DNA from: Catellatospora sp. TT07R-123
GTDB taxonomy: Bacteria; Actinomycetota; Actinomycetes; Mycobacteriales; Micromonosporaceae
Direction of reading: 5' to 3'
Length of the DNA: 64,000 nucleotides
Assembly (NCBI RefSeq): GCF_018327705.1
Contig: NZ_BNEM01000001.1
Span: 1,364,001-1,428,000, forward strand
Shown here: piece after piece, positions 1 to 9,141 of the stretch
How the letters are laid out: each line of letters starts with the position of its first letter
How positions within the stretch are numbered: the first letter of the stretch is position 1
Made by a program: the position numbers and the translations under genes
The notes under the pieces: generated by a model
Database searches by the model: none
What the model saw: only the letters and a program-made list of their open reading frames with translations
What the model was told of the DNA's origin: nothing

Positions 1-1919
1 CGGCCCTGCCGCCCGTCGCCGCCGCCGCGATCACCCCGTTCCCGCACGCGCTGGTGTGCCCGATCGACCTGGGCCGCGACGCCGAGGCCACCGCCGAGCA
101 CGGCGCGGTGCTGGTCGGCGGCGACCTCGAACTGCTGCAACTGCTCCAGGGACCGGTCGAGACGCTCTCGGCTCAGGCCGTGCTGGCCCTCGACCGGATC
201 GCGCTGGCCCGCCAGATCACCCAGCGCGACAGCGAGCAGTACTTCCGCGCCCTGGTCCAGAACGCGACCGACGTCATCCTCATCGTCGACGCCGACGACC
301 TGCGCATCCGCTACGCCAGCCCGTCCGCGGCGAGCCTGTTCGGCCCGTGCGAGCTGCTCGGCGCCGACCTGGTCGAGCAGACCGGGCCCGACGGGCGCTC
401 GGCCGTACGCGACCAGCTCAAGACCGCGCCGGTCGGCCCGGCGGGCAGCGTCGCCGACTGGGCCGTGCTGCGCTGCGACGGCCAGCACGCCGAGGCCGAG
501 GCGATCTGCCGGGACCTGCGCGCCGAGCCTGCCATCGCCGGGATCGTGGTGACCCTGCGCGACGTGACGGTGCAGCGGCGGCTCCAGCGGGAGATGGCCT
601 ACCACGCCTACCACGACTCGCTGACCAGGTTGATGAACCGGACGGCGTTCCGGCGCCGGCTGGCCGACGCCACCGCGCGGGCGCACCGGGTCGGCGCGCT
701 CGCGGGCGTGCTCTACCTCGACCTCGACGACTTCAAACTGGTCAACGACACCCTCGGGCACGAGGCCGGGGACCGGTTGCTGCGGCTGGTGGCCGAGCGG
801 ATCGTGCACGCGCTGCGGCCGTACGACACGGCCGCGCGACTGGGCGGCGACGAGTTCGCGGTGCTGGTCGAGGACGCCCCGTCGCGCCAGACCGTCTACG
901 GCGTGGCCGACCGAGTGGTGGCCGCGCTGGCCCGGCCGTTCGACCTCGACGGGCGCCTGGTGTCGGGCCGGGCCAGCGTCGGGGTGTCGTTCACCAGCGA
1001 CGGCCACGACGGCGCCGACCTGCTGCGCCAGGCCGACGTCGCGCTCTACGCCGCCAAGGCCGAGGGCAAGGGCCGCTGGCGCCGCCACGACCCGAGCCTG
1101 GACACCCAGACCGCCGAGCGGATGCAGCTGCGCGCCGAGCTGGAGCAGGCCCTGCCCGGCGGCCAGTTCCTGCTGGAGTACCAGCCGATCGTGCGGCTGG
1201 CCGACCGCGCCACCGTGGGCTTCGAGGCGCTGCTGCGCTGGAACCACCCGGCGCGCGGCCGGCTCATGCCGGGGCAGTTCATCGAGATCGCCGAGGACAC
1301 CGGCGCGATAGTGGCCATCGGCAACTGGGCGCTCGGCGAGGCGGCCGCGATGGCGGCGACCTGGCCCGCCGTCGACGGCACCGCGCCGTACGTCAGCGTC
1401 AACGTCTCCGCCCGGCAGTTCCGCACCAGCGGATTCGCCGCGCACGTGCTGCACACCCTGCGGGCCACCGGCCTGCCCGCCGGGCGGCTGCTGCTGGAGA
1501 TCACCGAGACCCTGCTGCTGCGCGACGACGAGCAGGTCTGGCACGACCTGGCCAGCCTGCGGCAGGCGGGCATACGCGTGGCCATAGACGACTTCGGCAC
1601 CGGCTACTCGGCCCTGAACTACCTGCGCCACACGCCCCTGGACGTGGTGAAGCTCGACCGGGTCTTCACCAGCAGCATCACCACCTCCCAGTACCAGGCG
1701 GACCTGGTGGCGGGCATCCTCACGCTGGCCCGCCGGATGAACCTGGACGCCATCGCCGAGGGCATCGAGCAGCAGTCCGAACTGGACCACCTGCTGCGCG
1801 CGGGCTGCCCCTACGGCCAGGGCTACCTGTTCGCCCGCCCCATGTCCGGCGAGCAGGCCCGCGACCACCGGTCCTCGCCGCGAGCCTCCGGGCAACCCGG
1901 ATCGCCGCCGGATGCGTAG
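1..1919 (+). CDS. PAS-GGDEF-EAL diguanylate cyclase/phosphodiesterase (5' truncated)
   Basis: This enzyme is predicted to make and/or degrade the second messenger cyclic di-GMP. The reading frame is open from the left edge of the window, so the true N-terminus lies outside. The visible protein starts with the tail of a sensor-like region and a linker helix, followed by a PAS domain (about residues 65-170 counted from base 54). The GGDEF domain has an intact GGDEF motif preceded by RPYD at the position of the inhibitory RxxD I-site. The EAL domain has EALLRW, the metal-ligand motif DDFGTGYSAL and the later VKLD, AEGIE and GQGY elements. Both catalytic domains therefore look competent, and net activity cannot be told from sequence. 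No membrane segment is visible in this part. It is followed about 30 bases later by an unrelated small membrane protein. Confidence 0.93.
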   Translation, partial: ALPPVAAAAITPFPHALVCPIDLGRDAEATAEHGAVLVGGDLELLQLLQGPVETLSAQAVLALDRIALARQITQRDSEQYFRALVQNATDVILIVDADDLRIRYASPSAASLFGPCELLGADLVEQTGPDGRSAVRDQLKTAPVGPAGSVADWAVLRCDGQHAEAEAICRDLRAEPAIAGIVVTLRDVTVQRRLQREMAYHAYHDSLTRLMNRTAFRRRLADATARAHRVGALAGVLYLDLDDFKLVNDTLGHEAGDRLLRLVAERIVHALRPYDTAARLGGDEFAVLVEDAPSRQTVYGVADRVVAALARPFDLDGRLVSGRASVGVSFTSDGHDGADLLRQADVALYAAKAEGKGRWRRHDPSLDTQTAERMQLRAELEQALPGGQFLLEYQPIVRLADRATVGFEALLRWNHPARGRLMPGQFIEIAEDTGAIVAIGNWALGEAAAMAATWPAVDGTAPYVSVNVSARQFRTSGFAAHVLHTLRATGLPAGRLLLEITETLLLRDDEQVWHDLASLRQAGIRVAIDDFGTGYSALNYLRHTPLDVVKLDRVFTSSITTSQYQADLVAGILTLARRMNLDAIAEGIEQQSELDHLLRAGCPYGQGYLFARPMSGEQARDHRSSPRASGQPGSPPDA

Positions 1920-1948
1920 TCTCTTCGAACGTGAGCGCGACTTGGGGA

Positions 1949-2488
1949 ATGTCACGACGTGACGCGGGGCTCTCCGCCGCCGTACTGGGCTTCTTCGCCG
2001 CGTCCTGGTTCGGGTGGGCGCAGGCGGACCCGCCCGCGTGGGCGCCGGCATGGCTCGGCGCCGCGAGCGGGCTGTGCTGGCTGGTCGCCGCGGCCGGCCT
2101 GGTGCTCGGGCTGCGTTCGCGGGACACCGCGCCCCGCGAACGGGCCACGTGGCGGCGGTTCGGCGTCGTCGTCGGGATCGAGTTCGCCGCCGCGGGCGCG
2201 GGCGCGGGACTGCTGGCCGCGCTCGGGCAGGCCGACTACATCCCGGTGTGGGTGTGCGCGGTGGTCGGCGTCCACTTCCTGCCGCTGGTCCCGATCTTCG
2301 GCTACGGCGGCTACCGGGTGCTCGCGGCCGTGCTGACGGCGGGCGCGCTGGTCTCGCTCACCGTCGCGGCGACCACCGACGTCGCACCGAGCACGGTCAC
2401 CGGCGTGGTCGCGGGCACGGTGCTGCTCGGCTTCGCCGTGAGCGACCTGGCCCGCCTGCGCCTGATCGCCCCGGAACCGGCGGCCTGA
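1949..2488 (+). CDS. Small polytopic membrane protein of unknown function
   Basis: This 179-residue protein is very hydrophobic, with about six predicted membrane segments (near residues 9-23, 38-57, 70-90, 95-115, 121-142 and 149-168) separated by short loops. One Arg-rich cytoplasmic loop lies around residue 60-70. I do not recognise a family. The ATG at 1949 begins a sensible MSRRDAGL start, but the preceding purines (TTGGGGA) are almost adjacent to it. A GTG at 1931 in the same frame would add six residues and is an alternative. The gene lies 29 bases after the c-di-GMP enzyme and could be read through from it. It ends just before a convergent AhpD-like gene. Confidence 0.65.
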   Translation: MSRRDAGLSAAVLGFFAASWFGWAQADPPAWAPAWLGAASGLCWLVAAAGLVLGLRSRDTAPRERATWRRFGVVVGIEFAAAGAGAGLLAALGQADYIPVWVCAVVGVHFLPLVPIFGYGGYRVLAAVLTAGALVSLTVAATTDVAPSTVTGVVAGTVLLGFAVSDLARLRLIAPEPAA

Positions 2489-2495
2489 CCGGCGG

Positions 2496-3062
2496 TCAGG
2501 ACGCCGCCGGGACGGCCTCGCGGGACAGGACGCCCAGGTAGCCGTTGGCGACGATCAGCCTGGCGCGCTCGTTGTAGAAGTCCGGGTCCTCCGGCAGCGT
2601 CGTGGCCAGGCCGTCGACGTACCGGTTGAACATGCAGAACGCCGCCGCGATCAGCACCGTGTCGTGGATCTCGACGTCGGAGGCGCCCTCGGCCTTCGCC
2701 GCGGCGACGAGTTCGGCGGTCACGGCGCGGCCGGTGCGCTGGACCGCGCCCGCGATCGCCAGCAGCGCGTGCATCTTCGCCGAGACCGGGGCGGCCCCGG
2801 CGTCGTCGCGCACCTGCTCGACCAGCGCCATGCCGTCCGGCAGCTGCGCCGCGGCGTAGGCGGCGTGCGCGGAGTAGCAGTAGGTGCACTCGTTGAGCCC
2901 CGACACGTACGCCGCGATCAGCTCGCGCTCGCCCCTGGTCAGCGTGCTCGGCCCGCACAGCAGCACCTCGACGAGCGCGTTGAGCGGCCCGGCGGTCTCG
3001 GGGCGGAACCGGAACAGACCCCGGATGCCGGGCTGGTCGGTCGGCAAGGTCACGTGCGGCAT
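2496..3062 (-). CDS. Carboxymuconolactone decarboxylase / AhpD-like protein
   Basis: This is a 188-residue member of the AhpD/CMD helical family. Such proteins act as peroxidase-type redox proteins through a CxxC pair, or as gamma-carboxymuconolactone decarboxylase relatives. The signature is CTYCYSAHA (Cys59, Cys62 and a following His66), preceded by the conserved GERELIAAYVSGLN helix, so the redox-active AhpD-type site is intact. The start at 3062 is chosen because GTGGGGGTACACG gives a good ribosome binding site; an upstream GTG at 3101 is less supported. The gene is convergent with the membrane protein before it and about 100 bases upstream of the 3' end of the MMPL gene on the same strand. 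The substrate is unknown. Confidence 0.85.
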   Translation of the reverse strand: MPHVTLPTDQPGIRGLFRFRPETAGPLNALVEVLLCGPSTLTRGERELIAAYVSGLNECTYCYSAHAAYAAAQLPDGMALVEQVRDDAGAAPVSAKMHALLAIAGAVQRTGRAVTAELVAAAKAEGASDVEIHDTVLIAAAFCMFNRYVDGLATTLPEDPDFYNERARLIVANGYLGVLSREAVPAAS

Positions 3063-3168
3063 CGTGTACCCCCACAGGTCGGACAGCGCCCGGCCCACCA
3101 CCGCGACGCACCGCCGCCCAGCTTATCGATCCACGTGAGTCAGTCAACCGTCTGTTGTGGACGCCACG

Positions 3169-5361
3169 TCAGGACGCCTGCGGCTGCTCGGCGGGGTCGT
3201 GGCGGGTATGCACCACCCGGCGTACCCGCCGCGCGTCGCCCGCCCAGTCCATCAGCGACAGCAGCGCCGGGGCGAGCAGCGACCGGACGACGAACGCGTC
3301 CACGATGATCCCGACCGACAGCGCGAACGCCAGCTCCCGGAACGGCCGCAGCGGCACGACCGCCAGCAGCGCGAAGCTGACCGCCAGCGTCACCGCGGCG
3401 GTGCGGATGGCCCGCGCCGACTGCGGCAGCGTGATCGCCAGCGCCTCGCGCAGCGGGCGCCTGCGGGCCTCCCGCCAGGCGGGGCCGATGCCGAAGATGT
3501 TGTAGTCCGATCCCAGCGCCACCAGCAGCACGGCCGCGGCGAACGGCACGTAGAAGGTCAGCCCGTCGGCTCCCAGGTGGTCCTGGAAAAGCCAGGTGGT
3601 GGCGCCGAGCGTCGCGCCGATGGCCAGGACGCTGCACGCCAGTAGCGCCAGCGGCACGACCAGCGCGCGCAGGAACAGCATGAGGAACAGCAGGTTGGCC
3701 GCGAGCGCCGCCAGCGCGATCCGGCCGAGGTCGGACACGGTCTGGTCGACGATCACCTTCGCGATCGCGGTGTCGCCGCCCAGGCTCGCCCGCACCCCGG
3801 ACAGGCCCGCGGACCGCAGCAGCCCCGGCAGTTCCCGTTCGAGCCCGGTCAGCGTGCGCACGGCGGTCGCACCGAGCGGTTCGTCGGCCAGCACCAGCAG
3901 ATACCGTGCCGCAGACCCGTCCTCGGCCCGGAACAGGTTGAGCTCGGTGGGCACGGACCTGTCGGCGGGCCCGACGACCGCGGCGACGCCGGGCACCTCG
4001 GCCAGCAGCTGCTGAAGCCGGTCGAGCTGCTGCTGCCGGGTGGCGACGCCGTCGCCCTCCAGCAGCACCTCGGTGGGCGACAGGATTCCGGCCGCGAACC
4101 CCTGCTCAGCCTGCGCGGCCGCCTGGCGGGTCGGCTGGTCGGCCGGCAGCGCCTCCACGAACGACACTCCCAGCCCCAGGTGCCGGGCGGGCAGGGTCGC
4201 CGCCACCAGGCCCCCGACGCACAGCAGCAGCACCGGCAGGGCGACCCAGGGGCGGGTCAGCAGGCGCGCCCACCGGCCGCTGCCCGGCTCGGGCTCGACG
4301 CGCTCGGCGACCGGCCGCCCCGGCGCCCACAGCGCCGCCGGGCCGAGGATGGCCAGCAGCGCGGGCACCAGCGTGACCGACACGACCATCCCGATCAGCA
4401 CCGCCACGGCCATACCCGGGCCGAACGCCCGGAACGCCGCCGACCCCGCCACGATCAGCACGCCGGTGCCCGCCGCCGCGGTGGCGCCCGCCGTGGCGAT
4501 GATCGGGGTGAACCTGGCTCCGGCCTGCGTGGCCGCGTCCAGCCGGTGCTCCCCGGCGGCCAGGCGGCTGCGGAACCCCGACAGGTAGAACACGACGTAG
4601 TCGGTCACGACGCCGAGCAGCAGGGCCACCAGCAGCGGCTGGGTCTCTTGCGGCACGGGCGTGCCGAGCCGCTCGGCCAGCGCGCCGCCGACGTGGATGG
4701 TGAGCATGACCGCGATCCCGGCGACCCCGAGCGCGAGCAGCGGCGCGAGCAGCGACCGGAACGCCAGCGCGACGATGATGAAGACCGCCGCCACGGTGAC
4801 CGCTTCCAGCCACGGCAGCGACGACAGCACGATCTCGCCCTGCTCCACCCGGGCCGGAACCGAACCGGTGACCCCGATGACGGCGTCGTCGGCGTCGTAG
4901 TGCGCCGCGGCGAACCGGCGGGCGGCCTCGACCTGGTCGGCGAAGTCCACGTCCGGGGCGGTGAACAGCATCGTGACGATGGTGGTGCCGTCCTCGTGCG
5001 AACCGGGGACCAGCTTCAGCGTGTTCATCACCGGCACGGCGGCCAGGATCGGCTTCGCGTCGGCGAACGTCCCGTCGGTGACTGCCTGGGCGCGCGCGAT
5101 CGCCTCGGCCTGGACCTGCGCCGACAGCCCTTTCGGGTCGCGCTGCACGACCGCGACCCGGCTCAGCAGCGGCAGCCCGAACTTCTCGAACGAGCGGACC
5201 TCGCTGCGGATCGCCGGGTTGTCCACCGCCACCAGCTGGCCGAGGTCGCTGCCGCCCTGGCCGAGCGCGGGCAGGTTGACCACGGCGGCGGCCGTCACGG
5301 CCAGCCACCCGAGCACCACCGGCCAGCGCAGCCACACCACCAACCGGGCGTACAGGCTCAT
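3169..5361 (-). CDS. MMPL family RND-type exporter
   Basis: This 730-residue inner-membrane protein belongs to the actinobacterial MMPL branch of the RND superfamily, which exports lipids or hydrophobic molecules using the proton gradient. It shows the duplicated layout. An N-terminal membrane segment is followed by a large extracytoplasmic domain (roughly residues 35-170) and a five-to-six helix bundle with DYVVFYLSGFRSR. A second loop (about 390-530) and second bundle follow, with SDYNIFGIGPAWREA. The Asp-Tyr pairs in these two helices are the usual proton-relay positions. The start has GGAGGT seven bases upstream. It is not next to a lipid biosynthesis gene, so its cargo cannot be inferred. 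The divergent gene on the plus strand is an AI-2E family membrane protein. Confidence 0.92.
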   Translation of the reverse strand: MSLYARLVVWLRWPVVLGWLAVTAAAVVNLPALGQGGSDLGQLVAVDNPAIRSEVRSFEKFGLPLLSRVAVVQRDPKGLSAQVQAEAIARAQAVTDGTFADAKPILAAVPVMNTLKLVPGSHEDGTTIVTMLFTAPDVDFADQVEAARRFAAAHYDADDAVIGVTGSVPARVEQGEIVLSSLPWLEAVTVAAVFIIVALAFRSLLAPLLALGVAGIAVMLTIHVGGALAERLGTPVPQETQPLLVALLLGVVTDYVVFYLSGFRSRLAAGEHRLDAATQAGARFTPIIATAGATAAAGTGVLIVAGSAAFRAFGPGMAVAVLIGMVVSVTLVPALLAILGPAALWAPGRPVAERVEPEPGSGRWARLLTRPWVALPVLLLCVGGLVAATLPARHLGLGVSFVEALPADQPTRQAAAQAEQGFAAGILSPTEVLLEGDGVATRQQQLDRLQQLLAEVPGVAAVVGPADRSVPTELNLFRAEDGSAARYLLVLADEPLGATAVRTLTGLERELPGLLRSAGLSGVRASLGGDTAIAKVIVDQTVSDLGRIALAALAANLLFLMLFLRALVVPLALLACSVLAIGATLGATTWLFQDHLGADGLTFYVPFAAAVLLVALGSDYNIFGIGPAWREARRRPLREALAITLPQSARAIRTAAVTLAVSFALLAVVPLRPFRELAFALSVGIIVDAFVVRSLLAPALLSLMDWAGDARRVRRVVHTRHDPAEQPQAS

Positions 5362-5501
5362 CGGTCAGACCTCCGGGGTGCTCGTCGCCGCCGCGGCCGG
5401 TGCCGCTCCCGCCAGCGATGCCCACGGCCGGGGCGGGCAAACCTCGGCGCGACCGGAACCGGCACGTTTGCCGGGGCGTGGGCCGGGGCAACCCGCAACA
5501 G

Positions 5502-6599
5502 GTGAGCAGACCTCGGGTCACCTCGGCGGAGATGTTCCGCTGGTCGGCGGCGGCAGCGTGCGGAGTCGCGGCGGTGGGCGCCGCCGCGGCGGTGCTGTGG
5601 GCCGTACGCGGCGTGCTTGTCCTGGTCCTGGTGTCGCTGTTCGTCGCGGTGAGCCTGGACCCGGCGGTGCGCTGGCTGGTCCGCCACCGCGTACGCCGCC
5701 CCTATGCCGTCACCGCGATCCTCGTCCTCGTGCTGGCCGGTGCCGCCGTGCTGTCCGCCGGGGTCGGGCCGCCACTGGCCCGCCAGGCCGGCGACCTGGT
5801 CAAGGACCTGCCCGGCTACATCGCCGGGCTCGACGAGCGGTCCCCGGTCTTCGGCGAGCTCAGCGCCCGCTACGGGCTCGGCGACCGGCTCAACGAGCTG
5901 GCCTCCTCGGTGCCCGAGTGGATCGCCGTCAACCTGCTCAGCCTGTTCCAGACCTTTCTGGACGGACTGGCCACCACGGTGACGGTCGTGGTCGTGTCGC
6001 TGTACTTCCTGGCCGACCTGCCCCGGCTGCGCCGCCGCGCCCAGCTCATGGCCCCTGACCGGCACCGCGAGCGGGTGCGGCGCATCGTCGACACGGCCGT
6101 CGACAAGGTCGGCTCGTACATGATCGGCAATGTGGTCGTGTCGCTGATCGCCGGCGCCGTCGCGTATGCCGGCCTGGTGGTCCTCGACATCCCGTTCGCG
6201 CTGCCGCTCGCGCTGATCGTCGCGGTCACCGACCTGATCCCGCTGGTCGGGGCGACCCTCGGCATGGCGGTGTGCGGCCTGGTCGCCGCGATGGCCGTCG
6301 GACTGTGGCCCGCGGCGGTCGCGATCGTGGTGTGGCTGCTGGTGTACCAGCAGGTGGAGAACTACTGGATCGTGCCGCGGGTGATGCGCCGCAGCCTGGA
6401 CATGCCGTCGCTGGCCGTGCTGCTCGCGGGCCTGATCGGCGCGGCGCTGCTGGGCCTGATCGGCGCGCTCATGGCGATCCCGGTCGCCGCCACCGCCAAG
6501 GCCGTGCTCGCCGAGCTGCGCACCCCGCTGCCACCACCGGGCCACATACCCGCCCAGACCGCCGCCGACCCCGAGCTAGCCGGCGTCCTCGATGAATAG
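5502..6599 (+). CDS. AI-2E family transporter-like membrane protein
   Basis: This is a polytopic membrane protein of the AI-2E (TqsA/YdiK/PerM) superfamily, about 365 residues and seven to eight membrane segments. The family pattern is clear: an N-terminal pair of hydrophobic segments, a long amphipathic region (about residues 80-150), and the C-terminal block with VTDLIPLVGATLG and YQQVENYWIVPRVM. Most such proteins do not transport autoinducer-2, and several are ion or proton-coupled antiporters, so the substrate is open. I chose the GTG at 5502. An ATG at 5532 (MFRWSAAAACG) is also plausible, and an ATG at 5400 seems too far upstream. The 3' end overlaps the convergent TetR gene by 24 bases. 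Confidence 0.87.
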   Translation: MSRPRVTSAEMFRWSAAAACGVAAVGAAAAVLWAVRGVLVLVLVSLFVAVSLDPAVRWLVRHRVRRPYAVTAILVLVLAGAAVLSAGVGPPLARQAGDLVKDLPGYIAGLDERSPVFGELSARYGLGDRLNELASSVPEWIAVNLLSLFQTFLDGLATTVTVVVVSLYFLADLPRLRRRAQLMAPDRHRERVRRIVDTAVDKVGSYMIGNVVVSLIAGAVAYAGLVVLDIPFALPLALIVAVTDLIPLVGATLGMAVCGLVAAMAVGLWPAAVAIVVWLLVYQQVENYWIVPRVMRRSLDMPSLAVLLAGLIGAALLGLIGALMAIPVAATAKAVLAELRTPLPPPGHIPAQTAADPELAGVLDE

Positions 6600-7355
6600 G
6601 CCTGTCTCCGAGCCGTTCTTCACGTCGATGAAGGCGGCCATGCCGTCGAGGATGCGGGCCAGCCCGAACCCGAAATAGGCCGCCGGATCCTGGGGCTCGT
6701 CCATCGCACCGGCGTCGATCGCCTGGCGCAGCATGGGAAACCGGTCGGCCCGCACCAGATGCCGCATGAGGCCGCCGAACTCGGCGTTCACCGCCTCGAC
6801 GGACCCTCCCTGTGCCCGTGCGGCCTCGACCATCTGGCCGCGCAGCATGGCGTCGTACCGGACGTAGCCGAGGACCAGCATCAGCAGGGAAAGCTTCTCC
6901 CGCTCGGCGAGCCTGGTGCCGGCCAGGGCGCGCAGGCCGGTCTCCATCCAGGCGAGCTGGCGCGGCGTGGCCGGGGGCGCGGCGATGGGGACCTGCAGAA
7001 TCCACGGTTCCGCCAGGTACAGGGCGAACGTCGCGTGGGCCCAGCGCTCGACCGCGGCCCGCCACGCCTCGTCCGGCGCCTTGGGGTGCGGCGGCTCGCC
7101 CGCGGCCGCCTCCAGCATCAGCAGGACCAGTTCGTCCTTGTTGGCGACGTACCGGTAGAGCGTCATCGCCGAGGTCGAGAGCTCCGCGGCCAGCCGCGGC
7201 ATCGACACCGCGGCGAAGCCCTCGGCGCGGGCGACCCCGACGGCCGCCGTCACGATCAGGTCGACGCTGAGTGTCGGCTTCGGGCCCCGGGTGGGGCGCT
7301 CCCGCAGACCCCAAGCCCGTTGCAGGGCACCGGGTACGGGGTTGGTCTCGGGCAT
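6576..7355 (-). CDS. TetR/AcrR family regulator (divergent from an MFS efflux gene)
   Basis: This is a 259-residue TetR-family repressor. The helix-turn-helix is near residues 30-75, with SVDLIVTAAVGVARAEGF, VSMPRLAAEL and the recognition-helix region STSAMTLYRYVANKDEL. The long C-terminal half resembles the TetR_C ligand-binding type. The start at 7355 (MPETNPVPG) is preceded by AAGGAGAAG; an ATG at 7386-7388 would add eleven residues. It is transcribed away from a 14-helix MFS transporter, and the shared intergenic region holds a 15-base palindrome. This is the classic arrangement for a drug- or metabolite-responsive efflux repressor. The inducer is unknown. Confidence 0.9.
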   Translation of the reverse strand: MPETNPVPGALQRAWGLRERPTRGPKPTLSVDLIVTAAVGVARAEGFAAVSMPRLAAELSTSAMTLYRYVANKDELVLLMLEAAAGEPPHPKAPDEAWRAAVERWAHATFALYLAEPWILQVPIAAPPATPRQLAWMETGLRALAGTRLAEREKLSLLMLVLGYVRYDAMLRGQMVEAARAQGGSVEAVNAEFGGLMRHLVRADRFPMLRQAIDAGAMDEPQDPAAYFGFGLARILDGMAAFIDVKNGSETGLFIEDAG

Positions 7356-7418
7356 CGACGCTGCTTCTCCTTCGGGCTTGACCCCCATCCTATTACCGCG
7401 TATACCTTAAGCAATTAC

Positions 7419-7433
7419 GCGTAAGCCTTACGC
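7419..7433. promoter_or_regulatory. Palindromic TetR-type operator between divergent TetR and MFS genes
   Basis: The sequence GCGTAAG-C-CTTACGC is a perfect inverted repeat with 7-base arms. A second related half-site pair (TTACCGCG near 7393 and CGCGTAA near 7418) overlaps it on the left. The region is AT-richer than its surroundings and sits between the two divergent starts, where both promoters must lie. Binding by the adjacent TetR protein is inferred from position and symmetry. Confidence 0.6.
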
Positions 7434-7460
7434 AGTAAGCCGCCATGCTGGGGGGAAGCC

Positions 7461-8999
7461 GTGCGACACGCCATGCCGGAGGCAGCGACGCCACGAGCGG
7501 GGCAGCGGGAGTGGATCGGGCTGGGCGTCCTCATCCTGCCGCTGCTGCTGGTCTCGATGGACGTCTCGGTTCTCTACTTCACCGTTCCGTTCATCAGCCG
7601 CGACCTGGCACCGAGCAGCACCGAGCAGCTCTGGATCTTCGACAGCTACGGGTTCGTGCTGGCCGGTCTCCTGATCACCATGGGCTCGCTCGGTGACCGC
7701 GTCGGGCGGCGCCGATTGCTCATGCTCGGGGCGCTCGGGTTCAGCGCGGCCTCCGCGCTGGCGGCGTACTCCGGCAGCGCGCCCATGCTGATCGCCGCGC
7801 GGGCGGTCCTGGGCGTCGCCGGCGCCGCCCTGATGCCCTCGACACTGGCCCTGGTCCGCAACATGTTCCACGACGAGAAGCAGCGCTCCACCGCCATCGC
7901 CGTCTGGACCGCCGTGATGGCCTCCGGCATCGCGCTGGGACCGATCATCAGCGGCCTGCTGCTCGAACACTTCTGGTGGGGCTCGGTCTTCCTGATCAAC
8001 GTGCCGGCGATGGTCCTGCTGCTGACCCTGGCCCCCGTCCTGCTGCCGGAGTACCGCACCCCCGGGCAGGGTCGGTTCGACCTGGCCGGCGCGGGTCTCT
8101 CGGTCGCCGCCGTGCTGCCGGCCATCTGGGGGATCAAGGAGATCGCCGCACACGGCGCCGACCCGCTCCGGGCCGCCGCCGTCGTGGCCGGTCTGGTGAT
8201 CGCGGTGCAGTTCGTCCGGCGCCAGCGGCGGCGGCCGGACCCGATGCTGGACCTCGCCGTCCTGCGCCGCTCCGCGTTCGCCGGGTCGGTGCTGGCGAGC
8301 CTGCTCGCGACGTTCGCGATGGTCGGTTTCGCGGTGCTGTCCACCCAGTATCTGCAACTGGTGCTCGGCCTGAGCCCGCTGCGCGGGGCAATGTGGAGTC
8401 TGGTGCCGACCGTCGGTGTCGGCGCGGCTGCCCCGATCGCGTCGACCCTGGCCCGGCGCGGCGTGCACCGCACGAAGATAGTCACTGCCGGGTTCGTCGT
8501 GGCGGCCGCCGGTTTCGCCCTGCTCAGCACGGTGCCGGTCAAGTCGGGCCTGGTGGTGTGGCTGATCGGTTCCGGAATCTACGCGGCCGGCCTGGTCGTC
8601 GTGCTGTCCACCGCCACCGAGCTGGCCATCGGCACGGTCCCACCGGAACGGGCCGGAGTGTCATCGGCCCTGATGGAGACCGCCACGGAGTTCGGCGGCG
8701 CCCTGGGCATCGCCCTGCTGGGCAGTGTCGCCACCGCCGTCTACCGCACCCGCCTCGGCGAGCAGGTGCCGGCTGCCGCCCGCGAGACCCTGGGCGGAGC
8801 CATGGCCACCGCCGCCCGCCTGTCCCCGCCCGCGGCCGACGAGCTGCTGCGCTCCGCCCGCGACGCGTTCGTGGCCAGCATGCACGTCGCGGTCTGGACC
8901 AGCACCGCGATCATGCTGCTGGCCGCCGCCGCAGCGCTCGCCAGCCTGCGCCCGGCCGCCGATGCCCCGCAGCCGCCCGACCCCGCACTCGCCACCTGA
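7461..8999 (+). CDS. MFS drug-efflux transporter, DHA2 (14-TM) type
   Basis: This 512-residue protein is a 14-segment major facilitator of the EmrB/QacA type, predicted to be a proton-driven exporter of drugs or hydrophobic metabolites. The GSLGDRVGRRRLLMLGA loop after the second segment is MFS motif A, and the long acidic-to-hydrophobic pattern continues to about residue 500. The GTG at 7461 follows GGGGGGAAGCC, a strong ribosome binding site, and an ATG twelve bases later is an alternative start. It is divergent from a TetR gene with a palindrome between them. Downstream it converges on a DUF4235 gene across a large hairpin. Confidence 0.92.
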   Translation: MRHAMPEAATPRAGQREWIGLGVLILPLLLVSMDVSVLYFTVPFISRDLAPSSTEQLWIFDSYGFVLAGLLITMGSLGDRVGRRRLLMLGALGFSAASALAAYSGSAPMLIAARAVLGVAGAALMPSTLALVRNMFHDEKQRSTAIAVWTAVMASGIALGPIISGLLLEHFWWGSVFLINVPAMVLLLTLAPVLLPEYRTPGQGRFDLAGAGLSVAAVLPAIWGIKEIAAHGADPLRAAAVVAGLVIAVQFVRRQRRRPDPMLDLAVLRRSAFAGSVLASLLATFAMVGFAVLSTQYLQLVLGLSPLRGAMWSLVPTVGVGAAAPIASTLARRGVHRTKIVTAGFVVAAAGFALLSTVPVKSGLVVWLIGSGIYAAGLVVVLSTATELAIGTVPPERAGVSSALMETATEFGGALGIALLGSVATAVYRTRLGEQVPAAARETLGGAMATAARLSPPAADELLRSARDAFVASMHVAVWTSTAIMLLAAAAALASLRPAADAPQPPDPALAT

Positions 9000-9017
9000 G
9001 CCCCGGAAACGTTCTGG

Positions 9018-9126
9018 CCGAGTTGCCGGGCACGTTCTGGTCGAGTTGCCGGGCAATCGGGGGAATCGGCACCGCGCATTCCCCCGATTGCCCGGCAACT
9101 CGGCGCAGACTGCTCGGCAACTCGGC
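9018..9126. repeat. Nested intergenic hairpin, TTGCCGGGCAA family (copy 1)
   Basis: This convergent intergenic region contains a perfect 25-base inverted repeat, 9042-9066 against 9078-9102, with an 11-base loop. It is framed by a further pair of 11-base arms (CCGAGTTGCCG at 9018-9028 and CGGCAACTCGG at 9115-9125). The core shared by all arms is CGAGTTGCCGGGCA. The element could end transcription of both the MFS gene and the opposite DUF4235 gene, although it has no T tract. Related cores occur at 31146 and 53352. Confidence 0.8.
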
Positions 9127-9141
9127 GAAGAAGGGCTCGGG

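Noticed and set aside
5502..6599. Autoinducer-2 export and quorum sensing by the AI-2E family protein.
   Set aside because: The family name is historic and many members are antiporters; no luxS gene or other quorum-sensing gene is seen.
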